Of a stretch of DNA of 36,859 nt, positions 17,281-24,997 are shown one piece after another (the first letter of the stretch is position 1; the number at the start of each line of letters is the position of its first letter). Position numbers and translations under genes: made by a program. The DNA is from a virus, in IMG/VR virus record IMGVR_UViG_3300009786_002507, positions 1 to 36,859 of that record; one strand, written 5' to 3'. Under the pieces are notes generated by a model, which had not been told where the DNA came from, made no database searches, and saw only the letters and a program-made list of their open reading frames with translations.

Positions 17281-18236
17281 TGATAGCACCAATATACGAT
17301 CAGTTTGTTTTTGAACCTGGCCCTGATTATATTTTTATAGACTGGGACCTTGGAAATACTTGTAATTTTTCGTGTAGTTATTGTGATCCTGCTGTACACG
17401 ATGGTACAGTTCCATGGGCAAATATTAATAAGATTGATAATATTGTTCTACAAATCAAAGACAATTATAAATTAAAAGATTTTCGTTTATATAATTTACT
17501 TGGCGGCGAACCTACAGCCTGGCCAAAGTTACCACAATTCATTAAAAAAATTAAAACACTCGACTCTAATACTATAATTCGTATTCATACCAATGGCAGC
17601 CGAACTCCTCGATATTGGAAAGAAAATTGTAAACATATGGATGAAGTTTTAATAAGTTGTCATCCTGAATCGATAAATTTAGAAACAACTTGTAAAAATA
17701 TTAACATATTAATAGAGCATAATATTGCTGTCTCGGTTATGGTTGCAATGTATACTACTTTGTGGGACAAGTGTATAGAGATAGCAAATTATTTAAATGA
17801 CAAATGCGATGTTCCAGTCTCAATGAAGCCTTTACAAAAAAAGCTCGGATATCCTGAACGTATGTCATATTCGAGTGTCCAAGAAAGTATAATGACAAAT
17901 TGGAACTATAATATAAAACATACAAATAGTAACTTTATTTCTCGTACAATGAAATGGAAAAATTCAACAACAAACCAAGAAACACTTGTAAAAAATATAA
18001 ATCAGTTAATAGTTGATAATACAAATCATTGGAGAGACTGGGACTGTTATATTGGTTTAGACAGTTTGTTTATACGAGCAAACGGTGATATTAAAGTTGG
18101 ATCGGATTGTAACCCGGATTACATTATTGGTAATTATACAAAACCTGGTGAGATATCTTGGCCTACAAAGCCAATTAGATGTGCTTATTATTCTTGTTTT
18201 TGTGGTGCCGATATGGCAACTAGAAAACTTAAATAA
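17280..18236 (+). CDS. Radical SAM protein, short type with C-terminal Cys motif
   Basis: Predicted protein of 318 residues starting in a TAATG overlap. CNFSCSYC at C28, C32 and C35 and LLGGEPTAWP define the radical SAM core. There is no N-terminal twitch region. The C-terminus has WDCYIGLDSLFIRANGDI, then C277, and C301-C306-C308 (C-x4-C-x-C), likely a single auxiliary cluster. It is a tandem paralogue of the next gene, which carries the same C-terminal pattern. It closes the long operon; the next gene has its own promoter. No target is evident. Confidence 0.85.
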   Translation: MIAPIYDQFVFEPGPDYIFIDWDLGNTCNFSCSYCDPAVHDGTVPWANINKIDNIVLQIKDNYKLKDFRLYNLLGGEPTAWPKLPQFIKKIKTLDSNTIIRIHTNGSRTPRYWKENCKHMDEVLISCHPESINLETTCKNINILIEHNIAVSVMVAMYTTLWDKCIEIANYLNDKCDVPVSMKPLQKKLGYPERMSYSSVQESIMTNWNYNIKHTNSNFISRTMKWKNSTTNQETLVKNINQLIVDNTNHWRDWDCYIGLDSLFIRANGDIKVGSDCNPDYIIGNYTKPGEISWPTKPIRCAYYSCFCGADMATRKLK

Positions 18237-18239
18237 ATA
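18232..18239 (+). promoter_or_regulatory. Leaderless late promoter AATAAATA-N5-ATG
   Basis: AATAAATA overlaps the TAA stop of the preceding gene and ends exactly five bases before ATG 18245. By T4 late geometry (last A at -6) transcription starts on the A of the ATG. There is no ribosome binding site. Confidence 0.65.
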
Positions 18240-18244
18240 TCTAT

Positions 18245-19258
18245 ATGACTGTAAAATATATTGGGATTGAAACCAATTATAAACGATTAATACAAATTGA
18301 TCTTGACTTATCAAATCATTGTAATTATGCTTGTACATATTGCGGGCCACAATTTAATGGCGCAACATCTAACTGGTGCGACTATAAAAAACTTATATTG
18401 TTTCTAGAAGCAGTAATAATACAATATCCTGATGTAAATATATTTTTGCAACTCAAAGGAGGAGAGCCGACTCAATGGCCACCTTTGAAAATATTTCTAA
18501 AAACTATAACAAAATATGATAACATATACGTGGGTATTATTACTAATCTATCTCGTACTAAAAGATTTTGGAAGGAATTAAATCTTACAAGAGTAAACAG
18601 AGTGTTGGCTAGTTTTCATGCCAAACAAGCAAATATAAAACAATTTATAGAAAATGCAAAAATATTATATGATCATAGAGATACTATAAATTTTGCGTTA
18701 TTGCTTCTAATGGATAAACCTTTTTTTAATAAAATTATTACTTTAAGAAAACAAATAGAACAATTGCCATCGCCATATAATAATTTAGAAGGCTATTTTT
18801 CCCCGATAAGGGTATTACTTAGAGACGATTCCGTTACACAATATAACGATGCCGAGGAAGAAATAATTAAAGAATTACAGTCGAGGCCGACGCCGCACCG
18901 TCGCGGCGTAGACTGTTGGGCGGCATTTTCAGATACACATCCTAAAACAGGCATACCAATAGGACTTGAGTACTTATTACAAAAAGATCAATTAGATTAT
19001 CGAGGATGGAAATGTTTTGCCGGCATAAGAAAATTTATGATTGATTCAAACGGAGATATTTACGGAGCCCAATGTAAAGTTATGAAACTTGGAAATATTA
19101 ATACAACGTGGAAATTTAATATAAATCCAGTAAATTGCACTATAAGGCATTGTGCGTGTCTGTCTGATATACAAATTCCAAAGTATAATCCTAAATATAA
19201 TCTGTCTGATATTAATCATATTATATCTTTAGAAAAACTCGAAAGGATACTACCATGA
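18245..19258 (+). CDS. Radical SAM protein, short type with C-terminal Cys motif
   Basis: Predicted protein of 337 residues. CNYACTYC at C26, C30 and C33, with LKGGEPTQWPP as the GGEP motif. The C-terminal block WKCFAGIRKFMIDSNGDI, C277 and C298-C303-C305 repeats the C-x4-C-x-C pattern of the gene before it, so this is a tandem duplicate, strongly diverged. A GC-rich hairpin lies in the coding sequence at 18890-18909. Expression is probably from a leaderless late transcript. The last bases overlap the next gene as ATGA. Substrate unknown. Confidence 0.85.
   Translation: MTVKYIGIETNYKRLIQIDLDLSNHCNYACTYCGPQFNGATSNWCDYKKLILFLEAVIIQYPDVNIFLQLKGGEPTQWPPLKIFLKTITKYDNIYVGIITNLSRTKRFWKELNLTRVNRVLASFHAKQANIKQFIENAKILYDHRDTINFALLLLMDKPFFNKIITLRKQIEQLPSPYNNLEGYFSPIRVLLRDDSVTQYNDAEEEIIKELQSRPTPHRRGVDCWAAFSDTHPKTGIPIGLEYLLQKDQLDYRGWKCFAGIRKFMIDSNGDIYGAQCKVMKLGNINTTWKFNINPVNCTIRHCACLSDIQIPKYNPKYNLSDINHIISLEKLERILP
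18890..18909 (+). repeat. GC-rich hairpin inside a radical SAM gene
   Basis: ACGCCGC (18890-18896) and GCGGCGT (18903-18909) flank a six-base loop, a seven-pair GC-rich stem in very AT-rich coding DNA. It could affect mRNA decay or translation, or be only a consequence of the Arg/Pro-rich codons. Confidence 0.4.
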
Positions 19259-20193
19259 TGACTGTTTATATAAAATTAGAAAGGCCGACCGAATTACAAA
19301 CATTCTGGGTAAATTATCTACGAGACGATGATACATATATTATAAATCACTGTCCTGGCAATATGAATAAAACATTCGATGATATACCAGATGTACACAA
19401 ATCTAACTGCAAAAGGATTTTATTGGGTAATAATATTTTTCCAATTAATAAAGAATTTTTTACGTATGCAAAACGTCGGCCAAAAGAAAATCAGCGATAT
19501 ATAGAACATTTTGTTGATCCAGAAACCGGCCGGGATTTATTAATTCATGATCCCGATTTAACGACAATTAAAAAAATATCATATAAAAAATTTACGTGGT
19601 TTTTTAATAGTGAACCATATGACGAGATAGAACTTGATTACAGAGTGTTAGATGAATTACATTGTATGCCGACTGGTTTCAAAGCAAATTGGATACTTTC
19701 GAGATCATACACGCGAAATACTACAATATATTATTATGATTTTAATAATTATATGTTAAAATTTAAACGAAAACTTATCGAAACTTGGGACGGATATGAT
19801 TACCCTGCATTCATTAATAATTATGGTTTTAAACAAGACTTATTACCAGATAATTTTAACAAAGAACTATTAGAAGCAGAATGGCAATTAGAATTGGCTC
19901 GATGGGGTGGCGCAAATCCTTTTGCTCGTCTATGGAATTATCAACGACAACTTAATTATAAATTTATAGAACTTGATCTTTTTAATGATTTTGAAAAAAT
20001 TAAAATTACAGGTAATGCTACTTGTTGGTTTAGTAATGTATTCTTCTATCCGACTTTATTTTTAAAACATGATCACCAATATATATGGAATAAATTTAAT
20101 AACTTTATGCATCATCTTACTCATAGATTTCCTCTTCCAATAATATATACCAAAGATCCATTTGGTTGGAGTCATCTAAATGAAAAAAGATGA
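19255..20193 (+). CDS. Hypothetical protein within the radical SAM cluster
   Basis: Predicted protein of 312 residues. AAGGA seven bases upstream and the ATGA overlap support ATG 19255. It is aromatic-rich (FWVNYLRDDDTYIINH, KFTWFFNSEPYDEIELDYR, ATCWFSNVFFYPTLF). It has few cysteines and no CxxxCxxC, so it is not a radical SAM enzyme. I do not recognise the family. The arrangement between two radical SAM genes in one three-gene cassette suggests a partner, for example a second-step enzyme or a binding protein. Confidence 0.6.
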   Translation: MMTVYIKLERPTELQTFWVNYLRDDDTYIINHCPGNMNKTFDDIPDVHKSNCKRILLGNNIFPINKEFFTYAKRRPKENQRYIEHFVDPETGRDLLIHDPDLTTIKKISYKKFTWFFNSEPYDEIELDYRVLDELHCMPTGFKANWILSRSYTRNTTIYYYDFNNYMLKFKRKLIETWDGYDYPAFINNYGFKQDLLPDNFNKELLEAEWQLELARWGGANPFARLWNYQRQLNYKFIELDLFNDFEKIKITGNATCWFSNVFFYPTLFLKHDHQYIWNKFNNFMHHLTHRFPLPIIYTKDPFGWSHLNEKR

Positions 20194-21424
20194 TAATAAA
20201 TTTTTCTGTGTTCTTCCTTTTATACACTTTGCAACTAGTGTAAATGGAAAGGTTAGATTGTGTTGTAAAGTACCAGTGTCTGATTCGATTAGAATAGATA
20301 ATAAAGAAGCGTCTTTAGAAACACATAGTATTAGAGATTTTTGGTATAGCGATTATATGAACGGCGTTCGTGAACAAATGATACTCGGCCAGGCTGTGAA
20401 AGATTGTAAGCAATGTTATTATGAGGATTCAATAAATTTAAAAAGTAAACGAATAAATGAAAACGAATATTATTATGACCGCTATGGTGCCGATCTTCAA
20501 AATAAAATATCGTTAACACCAGACATGCCGATCTATTTAGATTTACGTTTAGGTAATTTATGTAACTTAAAATGTAGAATGTGTGGAACTCAATATAGTT
20601 CACAGCACGTTAAAGAATACACAGATCTTATTAAAGATTATCCAACACTTGGTAAAGATTTTAAAGAAACATATTTTGGTACACAGCAAGATGACAATTG
20701 GTTTGAAAATCCTGAATTTTGGAAAGACATAGACAAATTAGCACACAATGTTGATCATCTTATATTTGCTGGAGGTGAGCCCACGTTACATCCTGGAGTG
20801 TTTCGATTATTAGAAAAATGTGTAGAACTAGGAAAAGCAAAAGATATTCGTGTACGGTTAACAACTAATATGACAAATATACCACAAAAATTTGTTGACA
20901 TTGTCGATGAATTTAAACAATTTACATTTGAATGTAGTATTGATGGCACTGAAAATATTTTTAACTATATAAGACATCCAGGCAATTGGAATGCTATAAA
21001 AGAAAACTTTGAAAAGATACTTCCGACTAATGCTTGGATCATGGTAACGTCTACTATTCAATTTTATAACTTTCACGATGTTGTTCGATTATGGTCCTGG
21101 GTTAATTCATATGAGCGCAAAAGATTAAAATTTTATCCTACACTTTTATATACACCATCATATTTTCAACCTGGATTAATTAAAGAAAAAGAAAAAGAAA
21201 CATTAATTAATCATATTGAAAATTACATGAACCATTTGCCTGAGACTGATGTTAATACGCAAATTAAGGAAAGAATGAAAGGTATATTAGAACACGTTGC
21301 ATTACCTATTAAGGATAGAGAAAAGCATATTCGGTCTTTAATAAAAATTACAAAAGTGATGGATAATTACAGAAATGAAGATGTGTATAATATCATTCCT
21401 GGTTGGGACTGCTGGATAAGTTAG
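20180..21424 (+). CDS. Radical SAM protein with N-terminal twitch domain
   Basis: Predicted protein of 414 residues. The N-terminus has FCVLPFIHF, LCCK and DCKQCYYEDS (C10, C28, C29, C76, C79), the twitch-type auxiliary iron-sulfur region. The core motif CNLKCRMC is at C128, C132 and C135. FAGGEPTLHP and FECSIDGTENIFNYIRHP follow, typical of the twitch-domain radical SAM family. A Shine-Dalgarno GGAG lies eight bases before the ATG. The last 32 bases overlap, tail to tail, the oxygenase gene on the other strand. The reaction is unknown. Confidence 0.88.
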   Translation: MKKDDNKFFCVLPFIHFATSVNGKVRLCCKVPVSDSIRIDNKEASLETHSIRDFWYSDYMNGVREQMILGQAVKDCKQCYYEDSINLKSKRINENEYYYDRYGADLQNKISLTPDMPIYLDLRLGNLCNLKCRMCGTQYSSQHVKEYTDLIKDYPTLGKDFKETYFGTQQDDNWFENPEFWKDIDKLAHNVDHLIFAGGEPTLHPGVFRLLEKCVELGKAKDIRVRLTTNMTNIPQKFVDIVDEFKQFTFECSIDGTENIFNYIRHPGNWNAIKENFEKILPTNAWIMVTSTIQFYNFHDVVRLWSWVNSYERKRLKFYPTLLYTPSYFQPGLIKEKEKETLINHIENYMNHLPETDVNTQIKERMKGILEHVALPIKDREKHIRSLIKITKVMDNYRNEDVYNIIPGWDCWIS

Positions 21425-22289
21425 GAACCATTCGGTTTGTCATTATAGTTAGTCCTGCTTTAGATTTTGTTCCATATTTAGTAAAATCAGTTCCACTATG
21501 TAAACAGCACCTATCAAACACAATAACACTTCGTCTGTCCCAATTATAAAAACCTTCTACGTTTAGCCCTGCCAAACTTTCATATGGAACATTTGTTAAC
21601 CAATCATCATATACTTCTTTGTCAAATACTTTTTCTAAATCTGTTATAGGGCTACCATCAACATTAAACAAAGGTACTATACTATAATCTTTAACACTAC
21701 GCCAAACATCTGTGCGGAACTCTTTTTTAAATCCCCTTACAAAATTTGTACCATAACTAATTGCTCTCTGTTTATAAACTGCGGTAGCACTCATACCTCC
21801 CATTGGCGAAACCCATAAAGGTATAATAATTTGCTTGTATGGTACATAATTTGGATCATGGTCTCTATAATGCCTACTTCCAGTATCGATATGTACGTTA
21901 TATGGATTAGTACTAAAAACAAAATTGCCTGTATGAGACATATCGCCTTTTTGTAATTCTGGCATTATTTCTTGGAACTTATCAAAGAAATGATCAACTA
22001 TCTCTCCCATATTGTCAAAGAAATGTAAAGTGCCACTGTCCTTAATACGTCTATCGGTATGATGTCTAAACATCCTGTCTGTAAACCATTCAACTTCATC
22101 CTCAGTAAAAAAGTCTTGTATTTGAAAAGACTCCTGCCACGTTTGTTTCCAATGTGGATATTCGTGTAAACCAACTTCAGGCCATGTTTCATCATTAGGA
22201 ATAGTATCGTGTTTCGCTTTTGCTATACTATGCGAACCGGTATCTGCTCTATTTTTATATTCAACGTGTTTAGGTTTTTCAAAGGACAT
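21393..22289 (-). CDS. 2-oxoglutarate/Fe(II)-dependent oxygenase
   Basis: Predicted protein of 298 residues. The iron-binding facial triad is visible: HxD at H133 and D135 (NPYNVHIDTGSRHYRDHD), and a distal histidine H264 in DRCCLHSGTDFTKYGTKSKAGL, where the following basic residues (R286 in TIMTNRM, or K277) could bind 2-oxoglutarate. The fold fits prolyl-hydroxylase-like phage oxygenases. It probably hydroxylates a protein, peptide or sugar. It starts on a palindromic, two-way, leaderless late promoter shared with the radical SAM gene at 22302, and its 3' end overlaps the convergent gene. Confidence 0.78.
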   Translation of the reverse strand: MSFEKPKHVEYKNRADTGSHSIAKAKHDTIPNDETWPEVGLHEYPHWKQTWQESFQIQDFFTEDEVEWFTDRMFRHHTDRRIKDSGTLHFFDNMGEIVDHFFDKFQEIMPELQKGDMSHTGNFVFSTNPYNVHIDTGSRHYRDHDPNYVPYKQIIIPLWVSPMGGMSATAVYKQRAISYGTNFVRGFKKEFRTDVWRSVKDYSIVPLFNVDGSPITDLEKVFDKEVYDDWLTNVPYESLAGLNVEGFYNWDRRSVIVFDRCCLHSGTDFTKYGTKSKAGLTIMTNRMVPNLSSSPNQE

Positions 22290-22304
22290 ATAAATATTTA
22301 TATG
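22287..22304. promoter_or_regulatory. Bidirectional palindromic leaderless late promoter
   Basis: CATATAAATATTTATATG is a perfect 18-bp palindrome. On each strand TATAAATA is followed by exactly five bases and an ATG: + box 22289-22296 with ATG 22302, - box 22302-22295 with ATG 22289. The two boxes and both start codons share the same 18 bases. No ribosome binding site on either side. Confidence 0.75.
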
Positions 22305-23591
22305 TCAACAGATTATTATAATGAAAACCTTGATTTTTTAAAAAGTCATTCTTCCTTTTGCATATATCCATACATTCATTTAGAAATATATAACTCTCCA
22401 AATGGCGGTCTACAAGGTAGTCCATTGTGTTGTTCAGCAAATGGATTAGATAAATGGGCCATGACAAAATTTAATAATAATGATACCGATGCCCGCGGCA
22501 CCAACATCACTGGTAATTTTCATATGCCTAAATTTAACTCTATTAGAGATAAAATAGGAAAACAAAATATCCTTCCTGACAATTGTATTCAACAATGTCC
22601 GTTAGATAAGAAAAAAACAATCCGGACAGGTATAAACAATGATTATTTAAACCATATATCATTTAAAGAGATGGTCGACTCTCCTACATTAATAAGAATA
22701 AATTGGAAATTTGGAAATATATGTAATTTGGCATGCCGAATGTGTCAACCAACTGTTAGTAGCCATTTTAATAAAGTACTTTCAGCAAGTAATCATATTA
22801 ATAATTTAAAAAAGTTTCAAATATCTGTAAGCAACGAAACAACAAAAACAAATCCAAATGATTTAGAAAAATTAAAACTCTTACTTCCAAATTTACAAGT
22901 ATTACAAACATCGGGCGGCGAGCCGTTCTTAAGCGATGACTTAGATGAACTTCTCAAAACAGCAATTAAAACTAAAGACTGCGAACACATTGAGTTAATA
23001 ATAACTACCAACGGTACAAAATTTATTAAAGAAAAACTTGATATTATTTCAAAATTTAAGAAGATAACATTGTTAATTAGTATTGATGGAACCGATGATG
23101 TTTATAATTACATACGTTATCCTTTTAGTTTCAAAATTTTAAAAAGGCGATTATAATATTTAAAAAAATACATACAAGAAAGACAACTAGAAAACAAAAT
23201 TGTAATTCAATTTAATCCTATGGGTATGCTTTATAATTTATTTAATTATGCAAAATTACAAGAACTATATAATGAGTTATTGCCTCGAGGCGGCGGCTTC
23301 AATATAGATTTTAATCTTACTGGATTCTTTACTCTTAATAATAAAAATCATCATTATCATATTCTTCATTTAAAATTTGCACCAGAGTTATTGATCGGCC
23401 AAGCATTAGCGTTTTATCACAATCATCAAGAAACACAATGGTACAAAGATTTAGAATACATATACAATCAAAAACAGGATAATTCCTATCATTCATTAAT
23501 AAAAGAATATACTGATATATTTGATGACATGTACGGTCAAAAATACTATAATCACTTACCGCAAGAAATAATAAAATTCTTAAACGAATAA
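22302..23591 (+). pseudogene. Twitch-type radical SAM gene interrupted by an in-frame stop
   Basis: Radical SAM gene of 430 codons, the normal length of its family, split by TAA at 23154-23156. The first part has FCIYPYIHLEIY (C20), LCCS (C43, C44), DNCIQQCP (C95, C99), CNLACRMC (C141, C145, C148), SGGEPF and ISIDGTDDVYNYIRYP. The second part continues in the same frame (KKYIQERQLENKIVIQFNP and on), with no ribosome binding site before its first ATG at 23220. Adding one A to the A5 at 23141-23145 and removing one from the A7 at 23162-23168 gives FKILKKAIIIFKKYIQERQ with no stop, so two compensating homopolymer errors or mutations explain the break as well as a single nonsense change. Confidence 0.75.
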
Positions 23592-23594
23592 ATA
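23587..23594 (+). promoter_or_regulatory. Leaderless late promoter AATAAATA-N5-ATG
   Basis: AATAAATA overlaps the stop codon of the preceding gene and ends five bases before ATG 23600, so the predicted transcript starts on the ATG. No Shine-Dalgarno sequence is present. Confidence 0.65.
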
Positions 23595-23599
23595 TTAAC

Positions 23600-24997
23600 A
23601 TGAGTAAACACCCTTCAGAAACATTCTGTATTCTACCATGGATGCATTTAAGTACACGCCCAAACGGCCATATGCGTGTATGTTGTACGGCCAATGCATC
23701 AAGTGTAGGAGCCACCAACGACAAAGAATTTGGAGGCGAAGTCGGTATACTTAAAGGTGCTGACGGTAAACCTGCTAATCTTAATACAAGTGATTTCCTT
23801 AGTAGTTGGAATAATGACTACATGAAAAATACTAGACTGCAAATGCTTAACGGCGAGAAGCCGCCTTCGTGTCTAAAATGTTATAAGGAAGAAGATGCAG
23901 GACATAATAGTAAACGCATGTGGGAAACTGCATATTGGGAGAAACGAGTAGACTTAGATACACTACTTGCAGAAACAAATGAAGATGGTAGCACACCTCC
24001 AAAGATACGTTACATTGATATGCGTTTTGGTACAAAGTGTAATCTTAAATGTGTAATGTGTTCGCCACATGATAGTTCATTATGGGTGACGGATCATCAA
24101 GCATTGTATCCAACAATTGAAAATAAAAATTTAAAACAAACAATGGAATGGAATAACAAAGGCCGGCAAAATGATGCAACATACAATTGGCATAAAGACA
24201 ATCCTGTATTTTGGGATCAATTATACGAACAAATTCCTCATATGAAACAACTGTACTTTGCAGGCGGCGAGCCATTAATTATTGACGAACATTATGAATT
24301 GCTTGAGCGTGTTATAGAAATGGGCTATGCAGATCAAATGGAAATACGTTACAATAGCAATGGTGTCGAATGGCGAGATGATTTGTTTGACTTATGGAAG
24401 CATTTTAAATTAGTACGGTTTCATTATAGTGTAGATGATATTGGCGATCGTAATGACTATATACGTTACCCAAGCGAATGGGCTCGCAATGAAGAAGTAT
24501 TTCGTATATTAGATGAACAAACCGGTGACAATACCGAAGTTACAATTGCATGTGCTGTCCAAGCATTAAACATTTTTTATATTCCAGATTTCCTAAAATG
24601 GAAACTTAACTTTGGCTTTAAGAAAATAAACATGTGGCCGTTCGGTGCTGGAGGCATTAACTATCATTTTGTTTATCATCCGCCTCACCTTAATGTTAAA
24701 ATCTTACCTGCATGGTTTAAAGATGAACTTGAACGCAAGTATGAAGATTTTATTCCATGGTGGGAAGAAAATTGGGAGAAGGGTGTTCCGTCTTGGCACA
24801 AAGGAAAAGTAACTGTTGATGACTGGCGCAGTGCAAGTTATGGCATCAGTCGCTTACGTGGCATGGTTAATTTTGCAAAGTCAGAAGACTGGTCTCAGCG
24901 TTTGCCAGAGTTCCAAGAATATATTACTAAGTTAGATCAATTACGTGGCACTGACTTCCGTAAAACGTTTCCTGAGATGTCTAAATTGTTAGATTAA
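23600..24997 (+). CDS. Radical SAM protein with N-terminal twitch domain
   Basis: Predicted protein of 465 residues and one of the best preserved members. FCILPWMHLSTRPNG (C10), RVCCTA (C28, C29) and SCLKCYKEED (C91, C94) form the twitch region. CNLKCVMC (C147, C151, C154) is the radical SAM motif, then FAGGEPLIIDEHYELLE and HYSVDDIGDRNDYIRYP. The C-terminal helix LDQLRGTDFRKTFPEM is shared by several copies here. It forms a single-gene cassette with its own leaderless promoter, and its end overlaps the convergent minus-strand gene by 17 bases. Substrate unknown. Confidence 0.9.
   Translation: MSKHPSETFCILPWMHLSTRPNGHMRVCCTANASSVGATNDKEFGGEVGILKGADGKPANLNTSDFLSSWNNDYMKNTRLQMLNGEKPPSCLKCYKEEDAGHNSKRMWETAYWEKRVDLDTLLAETNEDGSTPPKIRYIDMRFGTKCNLKCVMCSPHDSSLWVTDHQALYPTIENKNLKQTMEWNNKGRQNDATYNWHKDNPVFWDQLYEQIPHMKQLYFAGGEPLIIDEHYELLERVIEMGYADQMEIRYNSNGVEWRDDLFDLWKHFKLVRFHYSVDDIGDRNDYIRYPSEWARNEEVFRILDEQTGDNTEVTIACAVQALNIFYIPDFLKWKLNFGFKKINMWPFGAGGINYHFVYHPPHLNVKILPAWFKDELERKYEDFIPWWEENWEKGVPSWHKGKVTVDDWRSASYGISRLRGMVNFAKSEDWSQRLPEFQEYITKLDQLRGTDFRKTFPEMSKLLD

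Noticed and set aside
23220-23591. Separate 123-residue gene beginning at ATG 23220
   Set aside because: No ribosome binding site or promoter, and the frame continues the interrupted radical SAM gene upstream.
23335-23724. Minus-strand open frame of 129 residues
   Set aside because: Lies opposite two radical SAM genes across their promoter, has no start signals and no sensible composition; a shadow frame.
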